From Lentibacillus kapialis (GTDB lineage: Bacteria; Bacillota; Bacilli; Bacillales; Amphibacillaceae), in contig NZ_BMNQ01000036.1 in NCBI RefSeq assembly GCF_014646635.1, positions 1 through 36,151 of the forward strand: 36,151 nucleotides of DNA, given 5' to 3'. A model generated the notes under the pieces. That model searched no databases. It saw nothing but the letters and a program-made list of their open reading frames with translations, and had not been told where the DNA came from. The position numbers and the translations under genes are program-made. Positions 8,853 to 16,538 of this stretch are shown here, piece by piece (position 1 is the first letter of the stretch; each line of letters opens with the position of its first letter).

Positions 8853-8870
8853 ATGTCAGATCTCTGACAT
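8853..8870. promoter_or_regulatory. 18-bp palindrome, candidate GntR operator
   Basis: ATGTCAGA-TC-TCTGACAT is a perfect palindrome around a 2-bp centre, 49 bp before the regulator gene. GntR/HutC regulators bind short palindromes of this size and commonly control their own gene. A smaller palindrome, CATGT-GGA-ACATG, lies at about 8802-8814. Which site is used is not shown by the sequence alone. Confidence 0.5.
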
Positions 8871-8919
8871 GGCAGTACATACTTAGCAAAATGTAAACAA
8901 TAAAGGATAGGGGGATGTC

Positions 8920-9645
8920 ATGTCGCTGAAAATCGATTCGCGCCACTTATATTTACAAGTTATTGATCAAATAAAACGTGATATTGAAAGCGGTCAATTC
9001 AAAGCGAAACAAAAACTGCCGTCGGAATTTCAACTTTCAAAAGAATTGGGGGTCTCCCGTGCGACACTGCGAGAAGCATTACGTATTCTAGAAGAGGAAA
9101 ACATTGTGACACGTCGGCATGGTGTAGGTACATTCGTTAACCCCAAGTCTATTTTTTCGTCGGGGATTGAGCAGCTGAACAGTGTGACATATATGATCGA
9201 ACAATCCGGCAAAACAGCCGGTTCGCAGTTTCTTTCTACTGAAATTTTGGAACCGTCGGAAGGTGAACAGGTCAAGTTTGAGCCGAAACAAATCAGTTCT
9301 CTGGTAAAGATAGAACGTGTCAGAACGGCAGATAATGATCCTGTTGTATTTTGTATTGACAAATTGCCGGAGGGTTTAATCCCTTTGAATCGTGTCCATA
9401 AAACAGACTCCTTATTCAGATTGATGGAAGAATTCTCCGGAAAACAAATAGCTTATGCTGTAACATATATTGAGCCTGTCAGTTATAACGCCCGGATTTA
9501 TGAAATCCTAAAATGTGATCCTGAGCAGTCATTGCTGCTTCTTAAGCAAATGCACTATACGGACGATGATGAACCGGTGCTGTATTCTGCGAACTTCTTC
9601 CGAGCAGATGTATTCAGTTTCCACGTTTTAAGAAAACGCATGTAA
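8920..9645 (+). CDS. ymfC: GntR-family transcriptional regulator, UTRA type (YmfC-like)
   Basis: This is a 241-residue repressor-type regulator. Residues ~5-75 form a GntR winged helix ([49 protein letters not shown], then the wing RRHGVGTFV). The rest is a UTRA small-ligand-binding domain of the HutC subfamily. The ATG at 8920 is preceded by a G-rich ribosome binding site (AGGATAGGGGG). It lies directly upstream of a nucleoside-type ABC importer, so a nucleoside or a derivative is a reasonable ligand guess, but this is inference from position. The 18-bp palindrome upstream suggests autoregulation. Confidence 0.92.
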   Translation: MSLKIDSRHLYLQVIDQIKRDIESGQFKAKQKLPSEFQLSKELGVSRATLREALRILEEENIVTRRHGVGTFVNPKSIFSSGIEQLNSVTYMIEQSGKTAGSQFLSTEILEPSEGEQVKFEPKQISSLVKIERVRTADNDPVVFCIDKLPEGLIPLNRVHKTDSLFRLMEEFSGKQIAYAVTYIEPVSYNARIYEILKCDPEQSLLLLKQMHYTDDDEPVLYSANFFRADVFSFHVLRKRM

Positions 9646-9753
9646 GGGATTTCAACTATTCATTAAGGAGGTGATTGTGCAATAGTATCAAATGTGTCTT
9701 TTGCCCGTAACGTATGTTATCCAGCGTCATTTATTATTTAGGGGGTATGGAAT

Positions 9754-10878
9754 GTGAATAATCGAAAACTTATTTTATTTCTTGCTTTAATGTTAAGTAT
9801 GGGTATGCTTTTGGCAGCATGTGGCGGCGGCAATGATTCTAAAGAAGAAAGCTCAGGCTCTGATAATGGCTCGAACAATGGAGGTAGTGAGTCAAGTGAA
9901 GGTTCTTCAGATTTTTCGGCCGGGATGGTAACAGATGTCGGCGGTGTAGATGATAAATCTTTTAACCAGTCAGCATGGGAAGGACTACAGGCATGGGGCG
10001 AAGAACATGGTATGGAACAAGGCCAGGGTTTTGATTACGCACAGTCGAATAGTGATTCCGACTATGCGCCGAACCTGAACCGTATGGTACGTGAAGATTA
10101 TAATATCGTTTTCGGTATTGGCTATAAACTGGCAGATGCGATTAAAGATGTCGCGGGTCAATATCCGGACACAAAGTTTGCGATTGTTGACTCTGTGGTT
10201 GAAGGTGATAACATCGCCAGTATCACATTCGCCGATCATGAAGGTTCTTTTCTTGCGGGAGTTGCAGCAGCAAACAAAACAAACACAGACAAGGTTGGCT
10301 TTATCGGGGGAACGGACTCCGATTTGATTAATAAATTCGAATCGGGATTTGTAGCAGGCGTTAAAACGGTTAACCCGGATATTGAAGTGGAAGTTCAGTA
10401 TGCAGGTGCTTTTGATGCGCCTGATGAGGGCAAATTAATTGCTTCGAATATGTATAAAAACGATATCGATGTTATCTACCACTCATCAGGTGCCACCGGA
10501 AACGGTGTGTTTGCGCAGGCTAAGGATATCAAGAATAATGATCCCGAACGTAAAATCTGGGTAATTGGTGTAGACCGTGACCAACATAAAGAAGGACAAA
10601 TCGGTGATCAGAATGTGACATTGACTTCTATGGTCAAACGGGTTGGAAACTCCGTTCAACAGGTAAGCAATATGGCGATGGAAGGTGAATTTCCCGGTGG
10701 TGAAGTGCTCGAATTTGGTGTGGAAGATGAAGGTGTAGGACTTGCGGATACGAATGAAGAGGATTATACCAAAGAAATCGCTGAAGCTGTTGATAAATGG
10801 AAACAAAAGATCATAGATGGTGAGGTCGATGTACCACAAACACATGATGAACTGGACAGCTACTTGGATGCATTGTAA
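9754..10878 (+). CDS. nupN: BMP-family substrate-binding lipoprotein of a nucleoside ABC importer (NupN-like)
   Basis: This is an extracytoplasmic lipid-anchored binding protein of the basic membrane protein (BMP) family. Residues 1-22 are a lipoprotein signal peptide ending in LLAA-C with Cys23 as the lipid-modified residue. A Gly/Ser/Glu/Asn-rich linker follows to about residue 52, then the periplasmic-binding fold begins with a conserved GGVDDKSFNQSAWEGL. The C-terminus is acidic, as in halophiles. Translation starts at GTG 9754 behind AGGGGG; an overlapping ATG at 9752 runs straight into a stop. It is separated from the ABC genes by a terminator and repeats, which would allow more binding protein than transporter. 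Guanosine is the ligand in B. subtilis; the ligand here is inferred. Confidence 0.93.
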   Translation: MNNRKLILFLALMLSMGMLLAACGGGNDSKEESSGSDNGSNNGGSESSEGSSDFSAGMVTDVGGVDDKSFNQSAWEGLQAWGEEHGMEQGQGFDYAQSNSDSDYAPNLNRMVREDYNIVFGIGYKLADAIKDVAGQYPDTKFAIVDSVVEGDNIASITFADHEGSFLAGVAAANKTNTDKVGFIGGTDSDLINKFESGFVAGVKTVNPDIEVEVQYAGAFDAPDEGKLIASNMYKNDIDVIYHSSGATGNGVFAQAKDIKNNDPERKIWVIGVDRDQHKEGQIGDQNVTLTSMVKRVGNSVQQVSNMAMEGEFPGGEVLEFGVEDEGVGLADTNEEDYTKEIAEAVDKWKQKIIDGEVDVPQTHDELDSYLDAL

Positions 10879-11017
10879 GACAGATTGAGTGCGATTCAGC
10901 GGTGACTAACGCTGCTTGAAGTCTTAACCATGAATGCTAAGCGGGATATTACTCACCATGAAGTTGCGATTCTATTCATTTGAAAATCGTTTTGCTGAAT
11001 AACGTTATCTTTTATAG
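10879..11017. other. Gene-free stretch after nupN
   Basis: The whole nupN–nupO gap is about 540 bp (10879-11415). This first part shows no coding region, no recognised RNA family and no convincing promoter. The rest of the gap is a terminator, a broken 89-bp hairpin element, a MITE and about 65 bp of leader, each listed separately. Confidence 0.6.
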
Positions 11018-11043
11018 AAAAGGCTGGTATAGCCAGTCTTTTT
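11018..11043 (+). terminator. Intrinsic terminator after nupN
   Basis: AAAGGCTGG (11019-11027) pairs with CCAGTCTTT (11033-11041), one G-T pair, loop TATAG, followed by Ts. Confidence 0.8.
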
Positions 11044-11100
11044 CTTTCGAATTGAATGTAAATTCTCAATTAAAGAGATTTATCCTTGCCCTTCTTATTT

Positions 11101-11350
11101 GTAACGCCAGAAAGTTATAAATTAAGGACGACCTTATAGAGGTTGTTCAAAAAGTCCGGTAAAAATGACACTTCGAATTTCTTCGTTGGCTTGTTTCTCC
11201 GCTGCTCATGTATCTAAAAGCATACATTCCGCTGCTCGAAACTGCGCCGCCTCGAACTTCTTGGTCCTTTTTATCCTCCTTTTTGAACACGCACTTATAA
11301 AAAATTTTCGCCATTCGCTAAAGGGCGAGGCGAATGCTACGTTTTTCTAA
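11101..11350 (+). repeat. 89-bp hairpin element, copy 1, split by a MITE
   Basis: The left half (11101-11138, GTAACGCCAGAAAG…CTTATA) and the right half (11294-11350, ending GTTTTTCTAA) together match the 89-bp element seen intact at 15068, 18543 and 24009. They are separated by the 155-bp MITE at 11139-11293. This copy has diverged more than the intact ones, which fits an old insertion that was later interrupted. Confidence 0.85.
11139..11293 (+). mobile_element. 155-bp MITE-like element, copy A
   Basis: The element begins GAGGTTGTTCAAAAAG and ends CTTTTTGAACACGCA, so the termini are inverted over TGTTCAAAAAG. Both sides are flanked by CTTATA (11133-11138 and 11294-11299), a 6-bp target duplication. 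It is highly similar to the second copy at 24187-24341, which has exactly the same length. The interior is GC-richer, has ATGTAT/ATACAT arms and two direct CCGCTGCTC repeats, and codes for nothing credible. It is inserted within an 89-bp hairpin element. The transposase family that would mobilise it is unknown to me. Confidence 0.88.
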
Positions 11351-11415
11351 ACAATCTAACGATCGCTTGCTCCCTTGATTTAATCAGCCGTTAAGAACTT
11401 AAAGGAGTGTTCAAC

Positions 11416-12942
11416 TTGGATTATGTTGTTGAAATGATAGACATTCGGAAGGAATTTCCCGGTGTTATAGCCAATGATAACGTTACACTTCAGGTAAAAA
11501 AAGGTGAAATTCATGCTTTGTTAGGTGAAAATGGCGCTGGAAAATCAACCCTTATGAATGTGCTTTTCGGATTGTATCAGCCCGAAAAAGGTGAAATTCG
11601 TGTAAATGGTAAAACCGTTAAAATAACTGATCCGAATGTCGCGAATGATCTTGGTATCGGGATGGTGCATCAGCATTTTATGCTGGTGGAGCCATTTACG
11701 GTGACCCAAAATATCATTCTGGGAAGTGAACCGACGAAATTCGGTAAAATCAATTTTAAAGAGGCTGAGCGGGAGGTTCAGGAATTATCAGATCGGTATG
11801 GACTTGAAGTGGATGCTACCGCTAAAATAAGGGATATATCAGTGGGGATGCAGCAGCGTGTTGAAATACTCAAAACATTGTACCGCGGTGCGGAGGTTTT
11901 AATTTTCGACGAACCGACCGCTGTATTGACGCCGCAGGAAATCACCGAGCTGATGGGTATTATGCATTCATTGATTGCAGAAGGAAAATCAATCATTTTA
12001 ATCACGCACAAACTGAAGGAGATAATGAAGATCAGTGACCGGTGTACCGTCATACGTAAAGGTGTCGGAATTGATACTCTGGATGTGAAGGATACATCTG
12101 TCACAGACCTGGCATCACTTATGGTCGGCAGGAATATCAGTTTTAATACTGTCAAGCGGCCTGCCAATCCAAAGGAAACGATACTGAGTATCCGGAATTT
12201 AAAAGTAAAAGATAAACGCAAAGTTGACATGGTTAAAGGCATGGAATTGGAAGTTCGAGCAGGAGAGATTGTTGGGATCGCAGGTGTTGATGGCAATGGA
12301 CAATCGGAACTGCTCGAAGCGATTACCGGCCTGTTGAAGACAGAATCCGGTTCTGTCCGGTTAAAGAATCGCGACATTACGAATCTATCGCCACGTAAAG
12401 TTACAGAGAGCGGAATCGGCCATATTCCGCAGGACCGGCATAAATATGGTCTTGTTCTTGATTATTCAATTGGAGAGAACATGGTACTTCAGACATATTA
12501 TCAAAAGCCTTTTTCCAAATATAAAACTCTCAACTATAAAGAGATCTTCCTAAAGGCAGAGCAGCTAATTAATGAATACGACGTCAGAACACCAGGCGTG
12601 CACACTAAAGCACGGGCTTTGTCAGGCGGAAATCAGCAAAAAGCGATTATCGGCCGCGAAGTTGACCGCTCTCCTGATCTGTTGATAGCAGCCCAGCCGA
12701 CACGGGGGTTGGATGTCGGCGCAATAGAATTTATTCATAACAAATTAATAGAAGAACGTGACAAAGGAAAAGCCATTCTGCTGGTTTCGTTTGAATTGGA
12801 TGAAATATTGGATGTTAGTGATCGGATTGCCGTTATGTTTGATGGTAAAAATGTTGCCGAGGTTATTCCCGAAGAAACGGATGAAAATGAACTGGGTTTA
12901 CTGATGGCAGGCAGCAGTACGGAAAAGGCAGGTGACAAATAG
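11416..12942 (+). CDS. nupO: Nucleoside ABC importer ATP-binding protein (NupO-like)
   Basis: This is a tandem ABC ATPase of 508 residues that powers uptake through NupP and NupQ. The first cassette has Walker A GENGAGKST at 37-45, the signature SVGMQQR and Walker B LIFDEPTAVLT. The second has a degenerate Walker A, GVDGNGQSE (Gln in place of the usual Lys), but an intact LSGGNQQK signature, as is usual in sugar/nucleoside ABC ATPases of this type. The start is TTG 11416, 8 bases after AAAGGAG (11401-11407). The GTG at 11407 overlaps that site, and the resulting N-terminus MDYVVEM matches the family. The nupP gene overlaps its stop by 1 base. Confidence 0.94.
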   Translation: MDYVVEMIDIRKEFPGVIANDNVTLQVKKGEIHALLGENGAGKSTLMNVLFGLYQPEKGEIRVNGKTVKITDPNVANDLGIGMVHQHFMLVEPFTVTQNIILGSEPTKFGKINFKEAEREVQELSDRYGLEVDATAKIRDISVGMQQRVEILKTLYRGAEVLIFDEPTAVLTPQEITELMGIMHSLIAEGKSIILITHKLKEIMKISDRCTVIRKGVGIDTLDVKDTSVTDLASLMVGRNISFNTVKRPANPKETILSIRNLKVKDKRKVDMVKGMELEVRAGEIVGIAGVDGNGQSELLEAITGLLKTESGSVRLKNRDITNLSPRKVTESGIGHIPQDRHKYGLVLDYSIGENMVLQTYYQKPFSKYKTLNYKEIFLKAEQLINEYDVRTPGVHTKARALSGGNQQKAIIGREVDRSPDLLIAAQPTRGLDVGAIEFIHNKLIEERDKGKAILLVSFELDEILDVSDRIAVMFDGKNVAEVIPEETDENELGLLMAGSSTEKAGDK

Positions 12943-13988
12943 TGAACGCTAATAGACTATTTAATATTCTTGTCCCGGTTATCTCTGTGCTTATCGGTCT
13001 TCTGGCCGGAGCATTCATGATGCTTGGTTTTGGCTATAATCCGATAACAGGATACACTGCTTTATGGAATGGTGCGTTTGGTGATTTATATTATTTTGGC
13101 GAAACCATCCGTCAGGTGACGCCTTACATATTTACCGGCTTGGCAGTTGCATTTGCTTTCAGATCAGGACTCCTGAATATCGGTGCGGAAGGCCAGGTTA
13201 TTGTAGGCTGGCTTGCAGCCGTATGGGTAGGGACAACAGTTGAAGCACCTATGGTCATTCATCTTCCGTTAGCAATTATCGCTGCTGCGGTTGCCGGCGC
13301 CTTTTGGGGATTTATCCCAGGCATTTTAAAAGCAAGCCGCGGTGTTCATGAGGTGATTGTTACGATTATGCTGAATTACACAGCCCTGTATTCAGCCAAT
13401 GCCATTGTCCGCAATGTTCTTTCCGATAATGAGGATAAAACACCCGATGTCGCAGCCACAGCTTCATTAGCCTCCGAGTGGTTTCAGAATTTAACTTATT
13501 TCTCACGTATGCATTATGGTATTTTTATCGCATTATTTGCTGCTGTTATCATGTGGTTTATTATTGAGCGGACATCAATGGGATATGAACTGAAATCAGT
13601 CGGATATAACGAATATGCTTCAAAATATGCAGGTATGAACGTTAAATGGAATATTATACTATCCATGATCATCTCTGGTGCATTTGCCGGTTTGGCAGGT
13701 GCCATGGAAGGACTGGGCACATTCGGGTATATGTCCGTTCAGTCGGGGTTTAATAATTTAGGTTTTGATGGAATAGCGGTAGCATTGCTGGGAGCCAATA
13801 CTGCCTTTGGCGTTGTGCTTGCTGCATTTCTGTTCGGAGCGCTTAAAGTGGGCGCGTTAAATATGCCGACTGAAGCAGGCGTGCCAACTGAATTAGTCGA
13901 TGTTATTATTGCGCTCATTATTTTCTGTGTCGCATCAAGCTATATTATTCGCTGGATACTGCTTCGTTTTAAAAAGGAGGGCAAATAA
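12942..13988 (+). CDS. nupP: Nucleoside ABC importer permease (NupP-like)
   Basis: This integral membrane permease of 348 residues belongs to the BPD_transp_2 (RbsC/LivH-like) family. It has about nine to ten hydrophobic segments. The motifs AFRSGLLNIGAEGQ (around residues 72-85) and SRGVHEVIVTIMLNY, the ATPase-contacting region, are typical. The GTG start at 12942 shares one base with the nupO stop TAG, and GCAGGTGAC upstream can serve as the ribosome binding site. It forms a heterodimeric channel with NupQ. Confidence 0.94.
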   Translation: MNANRLFNILVPVISVLIGLLAGAFMMLGFGYNPITGYTALWNGAFGDLYYFGETIRQVTPYIFTGLAVAFAFRSGLLNIGAEGQVIVGWLAAVWVGTTVEAPMVIHLPLAIIAAAVAGAFWGFIPGILKASRGVHEVIVTIMLNYTALYSANAIVRNVLSDNEDKTPDVAATASLASEWFQNLTYFSRMHYGIFIALFAAVIMWFIIERTSMGYELKSVGYNEYASKYAGMNVKWNIILSMIISGAFAGLAGAMEGLGTFGYMSVQSGFNNLGFDGIAVALLGANTAFGVVLAAFLFGALKVGALNMPTEAGVPTELVDVIIALIIFCVASSYIIRWILLRFKKEGK

Positions 13989-14948
13989 ATGAGCTTGTTT
14001 GATCTATTGCAATCGATTATTCCGCAGGCATTATTCTTTTCGGCACCTTTAATATTTACGGCGTTGGGCGGGGTATTCAGTGAAAGGTCCGGTGTCATCA
14101 ACATTGGACTGGAAGGTCTGATGGTTATGGGTGCATTTGTTGGCATTGTCTTTAACCTGACGTTCGCTGATGTATTTGGATCATGGACCCCGTGGGTATC
14201 GATTATTGCTGCGGCGGTCATATCAGCCATTTTCTCGTTGATCCATGCGGTCGCGGCCGTCTCGTTTCGAGCAGACCAGGTTGTCAGTGGGGTTGCTATT
14301 AATTTCCTGGCTTTAGGTTTAGGTGTGTTTCTCACTAAGCAATGGTATGGCAAAGGGCAGACAGATATTGTTTCACAACAATTTTTCACAAGTGATATTC
14401 CGCTTCTGGCAGATATTCCGATTATTGGGGCGATATTTTTCCAAGGGATTTATTTAACCTCTTATGTGGCTGTCGCTCTGGCATTTGCAGCATGGTTGGT
14501 GCTTTATAAAACGCCTTTTGGACTACGTCTGCGTTCTGTTGGTGAGCATCCGATGGCAGCTGATACGAATGGAATAAATGTTCCTAGGATGCGTTATATT
14601 GCCGTTATTTTGTCAGGAGCACTTGGTGGTTTGGGAGGATCCGTATTCGCTTTAACAATCGTGTTGAATTTCTCCCATGCGACCATTGTGGGACAAGGGT
14701 TTATGTCACTTGCGGCTGTTATTTTTGGAAAATGGCACCCATTAGGTGCAATGGGAGCAGCTTTGTTCTTTGGTTTTGCCCAGAGCCTGAGTGTTATCAG
14801 CGGCGGTGTTCCGTTTCTTGAAGATGTACCGCAAGTCTTTCTGTTGATTGCCCCATATGTATTGACGATTTTGGCATTGGCTGGTTTCATTGGACGTGCA
14901 GAAGCTCCAAAAGCCAATGGTGAACCTTATATTAAAGGGACAAGATAA
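13989..14948 (+). CDS. nupQ: Nucleoside ABC importer permease (NupQ-like)
   Basis: This is the second permease subunit, 319 residues, of the same family as NupP, with about eight membrane segments. The conserved SERSGVINIGLEGLMVMGAF near residues 32-51 and AVSFRADQVVSGVAINFLALGLG are typical. The ATG follows the nupP stop directly, with AAAGGAGG just upstream. This is the last gene of the importer. A decayed and an intact 89-bp hairpin element follow and probably end the transcript. Confidence 0.94.
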   Translation: MSLFDLLQSIIPQALFFSAPLIFTALGGVFSERSGVINIGLEGLMVMGAFVGIVFNLTFADVFGSWTPWVSIIAAAVISAIFSLIHAVAAVSFRADQVVSGVAINFLALGLGVFLTKQWYGKGQTDIVSQQFFTSDIPLLADIPIIGAIFFQGIYLTSYVAVALAFAAWLVLYKTPFGLRLRSVGEHPMAADTNGINVPRMRYIAVILSGALGGLGGSVFALTIVLNFSHATIVGQGFMSLAAVIFGKWHPLGAMGAALFFGFAQSLSVISGGVPFLEDVPQVFLLIAPYVLTILALAGFIGRAEAPKANGEPYIKGTR

Positions 14949-14978
14949 TGGTTAGCCTGAAAGCCTGAGTTGTTTTTT

Positions 14979-15067
14979 AGCAGTTAAGGAAGTATAAATG
15001 CTTCTTACTGCATAAGTGCCAACTAAGGCTTTCGCCATTAAAGCTTGTCGATATGCCAAGTTTTCTA
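14979..15067 (+). repeat. Decayed tandem copy of the 89-bp hairpin element
   Basis: The stretch reads GGAAGTATAAATG near its left end, GGCTTTCGCCATT in the middle and ATGCCAAGTTTTCTAA at its right end. All three line up in order with the intact element that starts at the next base. Its left part also folds on itself (GCAGTTAAGGAAG against CTTCTTACTGC). The match is partial and was judged by eye. Confidence 0.55.
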
Positions 15068-15156
15068 ATAACGTCAGAAAGTATAAATTATGGACGACCT
15101 TATAAGAAAAGCTTCGGCATTCGCTATAAGACGAGGCGAATGCCGAGTTTTTCTAA
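15068..15156 (+). repeat. 89-bp hairpin element, copy 2
   Basis: It starts ATAACGTCAGAAAGTATAAA and ends GAGTTTTTCTAA. The right part folds as AGAAAAGCTTCGGCATTCGC against GCGAATGCCGAGTTTTTCT, with an ~11-nt loop and a 5-T run, so it can act as an intrinsic terminator for nupNOPQ. There are no inverted termini and no clear target duplication. Confidence 0.9.
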
Positions 15157-15174
15157 TAAGCGGTCCAGGTTTTA

Positions 15175-15182
15175 GCTATAAT
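15175..15182 (+). promoter_or_regulatory. Possible -10 box for ymfF
   Basis: GCTATAATATAA just downstream of the repeat contains TATAAT at 15177-15182. No good -35 is visible at 17 bp. The spacing to the ymfF start (67 bp) is reasonable. Confidence 0.35.
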
Positions 15183-15248
15183 ATAATATGTATGAGCCAC
15201 AATAAGAAGTACAGGTTTTAAGACATACGTAAGGGAGGATCCTGAGGA

Positions 15249-16538
15249 ATGCATGAGCCTTATGAAGAGGTAGTGACTGAAAATGGCGTTCATTTTCACT
15301 TTGTACCTACCGAAAAATTCAAAACGATATCCTTCACGGCTAAATTTAAAGCGCCGTTGGAACAAGAAACGGTAACACAACGCGCATTACTTCCATATGT
15401 TCTGCAGCAGGGGACACAATCTTATCCGAATCGGCGTGTACTGCAGACGAAACTGGATCGTTTATATGGAGCCGTTCTATCAATCAACAGCACCAAAAAA
15501 GGGAATCATCACATTGTGACCATTCGTCTTGAAACAGCTAATCAAAAATTCATTTCGCATGAGTCCGATATCATTGATGAAGCTGTGGCGTTATTCCGAG
15601 AGATCATTTATGAACCGAATCAAGAACACAACGCTTTTCCTCAAATGGTTGTATCCAGGGAAAAGGATACGCTCAGACAGAAAATCAATGCCGCAACAGA
15701 TGATAAAATGCTTTTTGCCAATATGCGTCTGATTGACGAGATGTGTCACGATGAACGGTATAAACTGCACATCCATGGTTATGAAGACGATATAGAACGA
15801 ATAACGGCTGAAAATCTGTACACCTATTACCGGTCAATGCTGCAGAATGATCGGCTTGATATTTATGTAGCCGGCGATATGAACAGCAAAGCTTTGAAAG
15901 CCAAAATGCTTCCGGCTTTTCAGCGTGATGACTGCTTCGAGCCTAAGAAAGTTATTCGAGACACGGAAAAATATCCGGATCAGCCGAATATCGTTATAGA
16001 AAAACAGCAAATTCAACAGGCGAAGCTGCATTTCGGTTACCGGACCCATGTAACATTTGGGGATGAAGATTACGCTGCTTTGCAGGTTTTTAATGGTTTA
16101 TTGGGTGGTTTTCCAAGTTCCAAATTATTTATTAATGTGCGGGAAAAGAATAGTCTGGCCTACTATGCTGCATCAAAGTTTGAAAGCCACAAAGGCTTAT
16201 TGTTTATTTTTGGCGGTATCGCGCCTCAAGATTATGAGCATGCGAGAGATATCATGAAAGAACAGGTGCATGCTATGAAAAAAGGGGAATTCACCGAAGA
16301 AGAGATGACCAATACGAAAGATTTGATCGTTAACCAACTGCTTGAAACGATGGACAACTCACTAGGGATGATGGAATTGCTTTATCAGCAGGTTGCCGGT
16401 GAAATAACTCTTTCCCCGGAAGCGCTGATTGATGGCATTAAACATGTCAAAAAAGACGAGGTTATACAGGTCGCCAACAAATTGGATCTGGATACCATTT
16501 ACCTATTGACCAGTCAGGAAGGTGATACCGATGGATAA
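15249..16538 (+). CDS. ymfF: M16-family peptidase-like protein YmfF (probably non-catalytic)
   Basis: This 429-residue protein of the M16 (pitrilysin/MPP-like) fold resembles B. subtilis YmfF. No HxxEH zinc motif is present in the N-terminal half, where ALLPYVLQQGTQ stands in the place of the metal-binding helix, so it is expected to be the inactive partner of the YmfH subunit. The C-terminal half has the family pattern ALQVFNGLLGGFPSSKLFINVREKNSLAYYAAS. The ATG at 15249 follows GGGAGG at about 15233-15238. It is adjacent to ymfH, whose start lies inside the end of this gene; such pairs act as heterodimers in other M16B systems. The substrate is unknown. Confidence 0.9.
   Translation: MHEPYEEVVTENGVHFHFVPTEKFKTISFTAKFKAPLEQETVTQRALLPYVLQQGTQSYPNRRVLQTKLDRLYGAVLSINSTKKGNHHIVTIRLETANQKFISHESDIIDEAVALFREIIYEPNQEHNAFPQMVVSREKDTLRQKINAATDDKMLFANMRLIDEMCHDERYKLHIHGYEDDIERITAENLYTYYRSMLQNDRLDIYVAGDMNSKALKAKMLPAFQRDDCFEPKKVIRDTEKYPDQPNIVIEKQQIQQAKLHFGYRTHVTFGDEDYAALQVFNGLLGGFPSSKLFINVREKNSLAYYAASKFESHKGLLFIFGGIAPQDYEHARDIMKEQVHAMKKGEFTEEEMTNTKDLIVNQLLETMDNSLGMMELLYQQVAGEITLSPEALIDGIKHVKKDEVIQVANKLDLDTIYLLTSQEGDTDG

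Noticed and set aside
9646-9753. Purine riboswitch before the nucleoside importer
   Set aside because: No three-way junction and none of the conserved TATA…/CTAC-type purine aptamer words are visible.
11139-11293. Possible tRNA or structured small RNA because of its GC-rich folded interior
   Set aside because: Two copies of identical length with flanking target duplications show it is a mobile element; no tRNA landmarks are present.
11165-11350. 61-codon open frame after the nupN terminator
   Set aside because: It runs through the MITE and the broken hairpin element. The same reading appears in the other MITE copy only as the false rny extension, and it has no ribosome binding site.
15068-15156. 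CRISPR repeat or ordinary gene-specific terminator
   Set aside because: Copies are dispersed singly over 20 kb in both orientations with 89 bp of shared sequence, so this is an interspersed repeat that merely works as a terminator.
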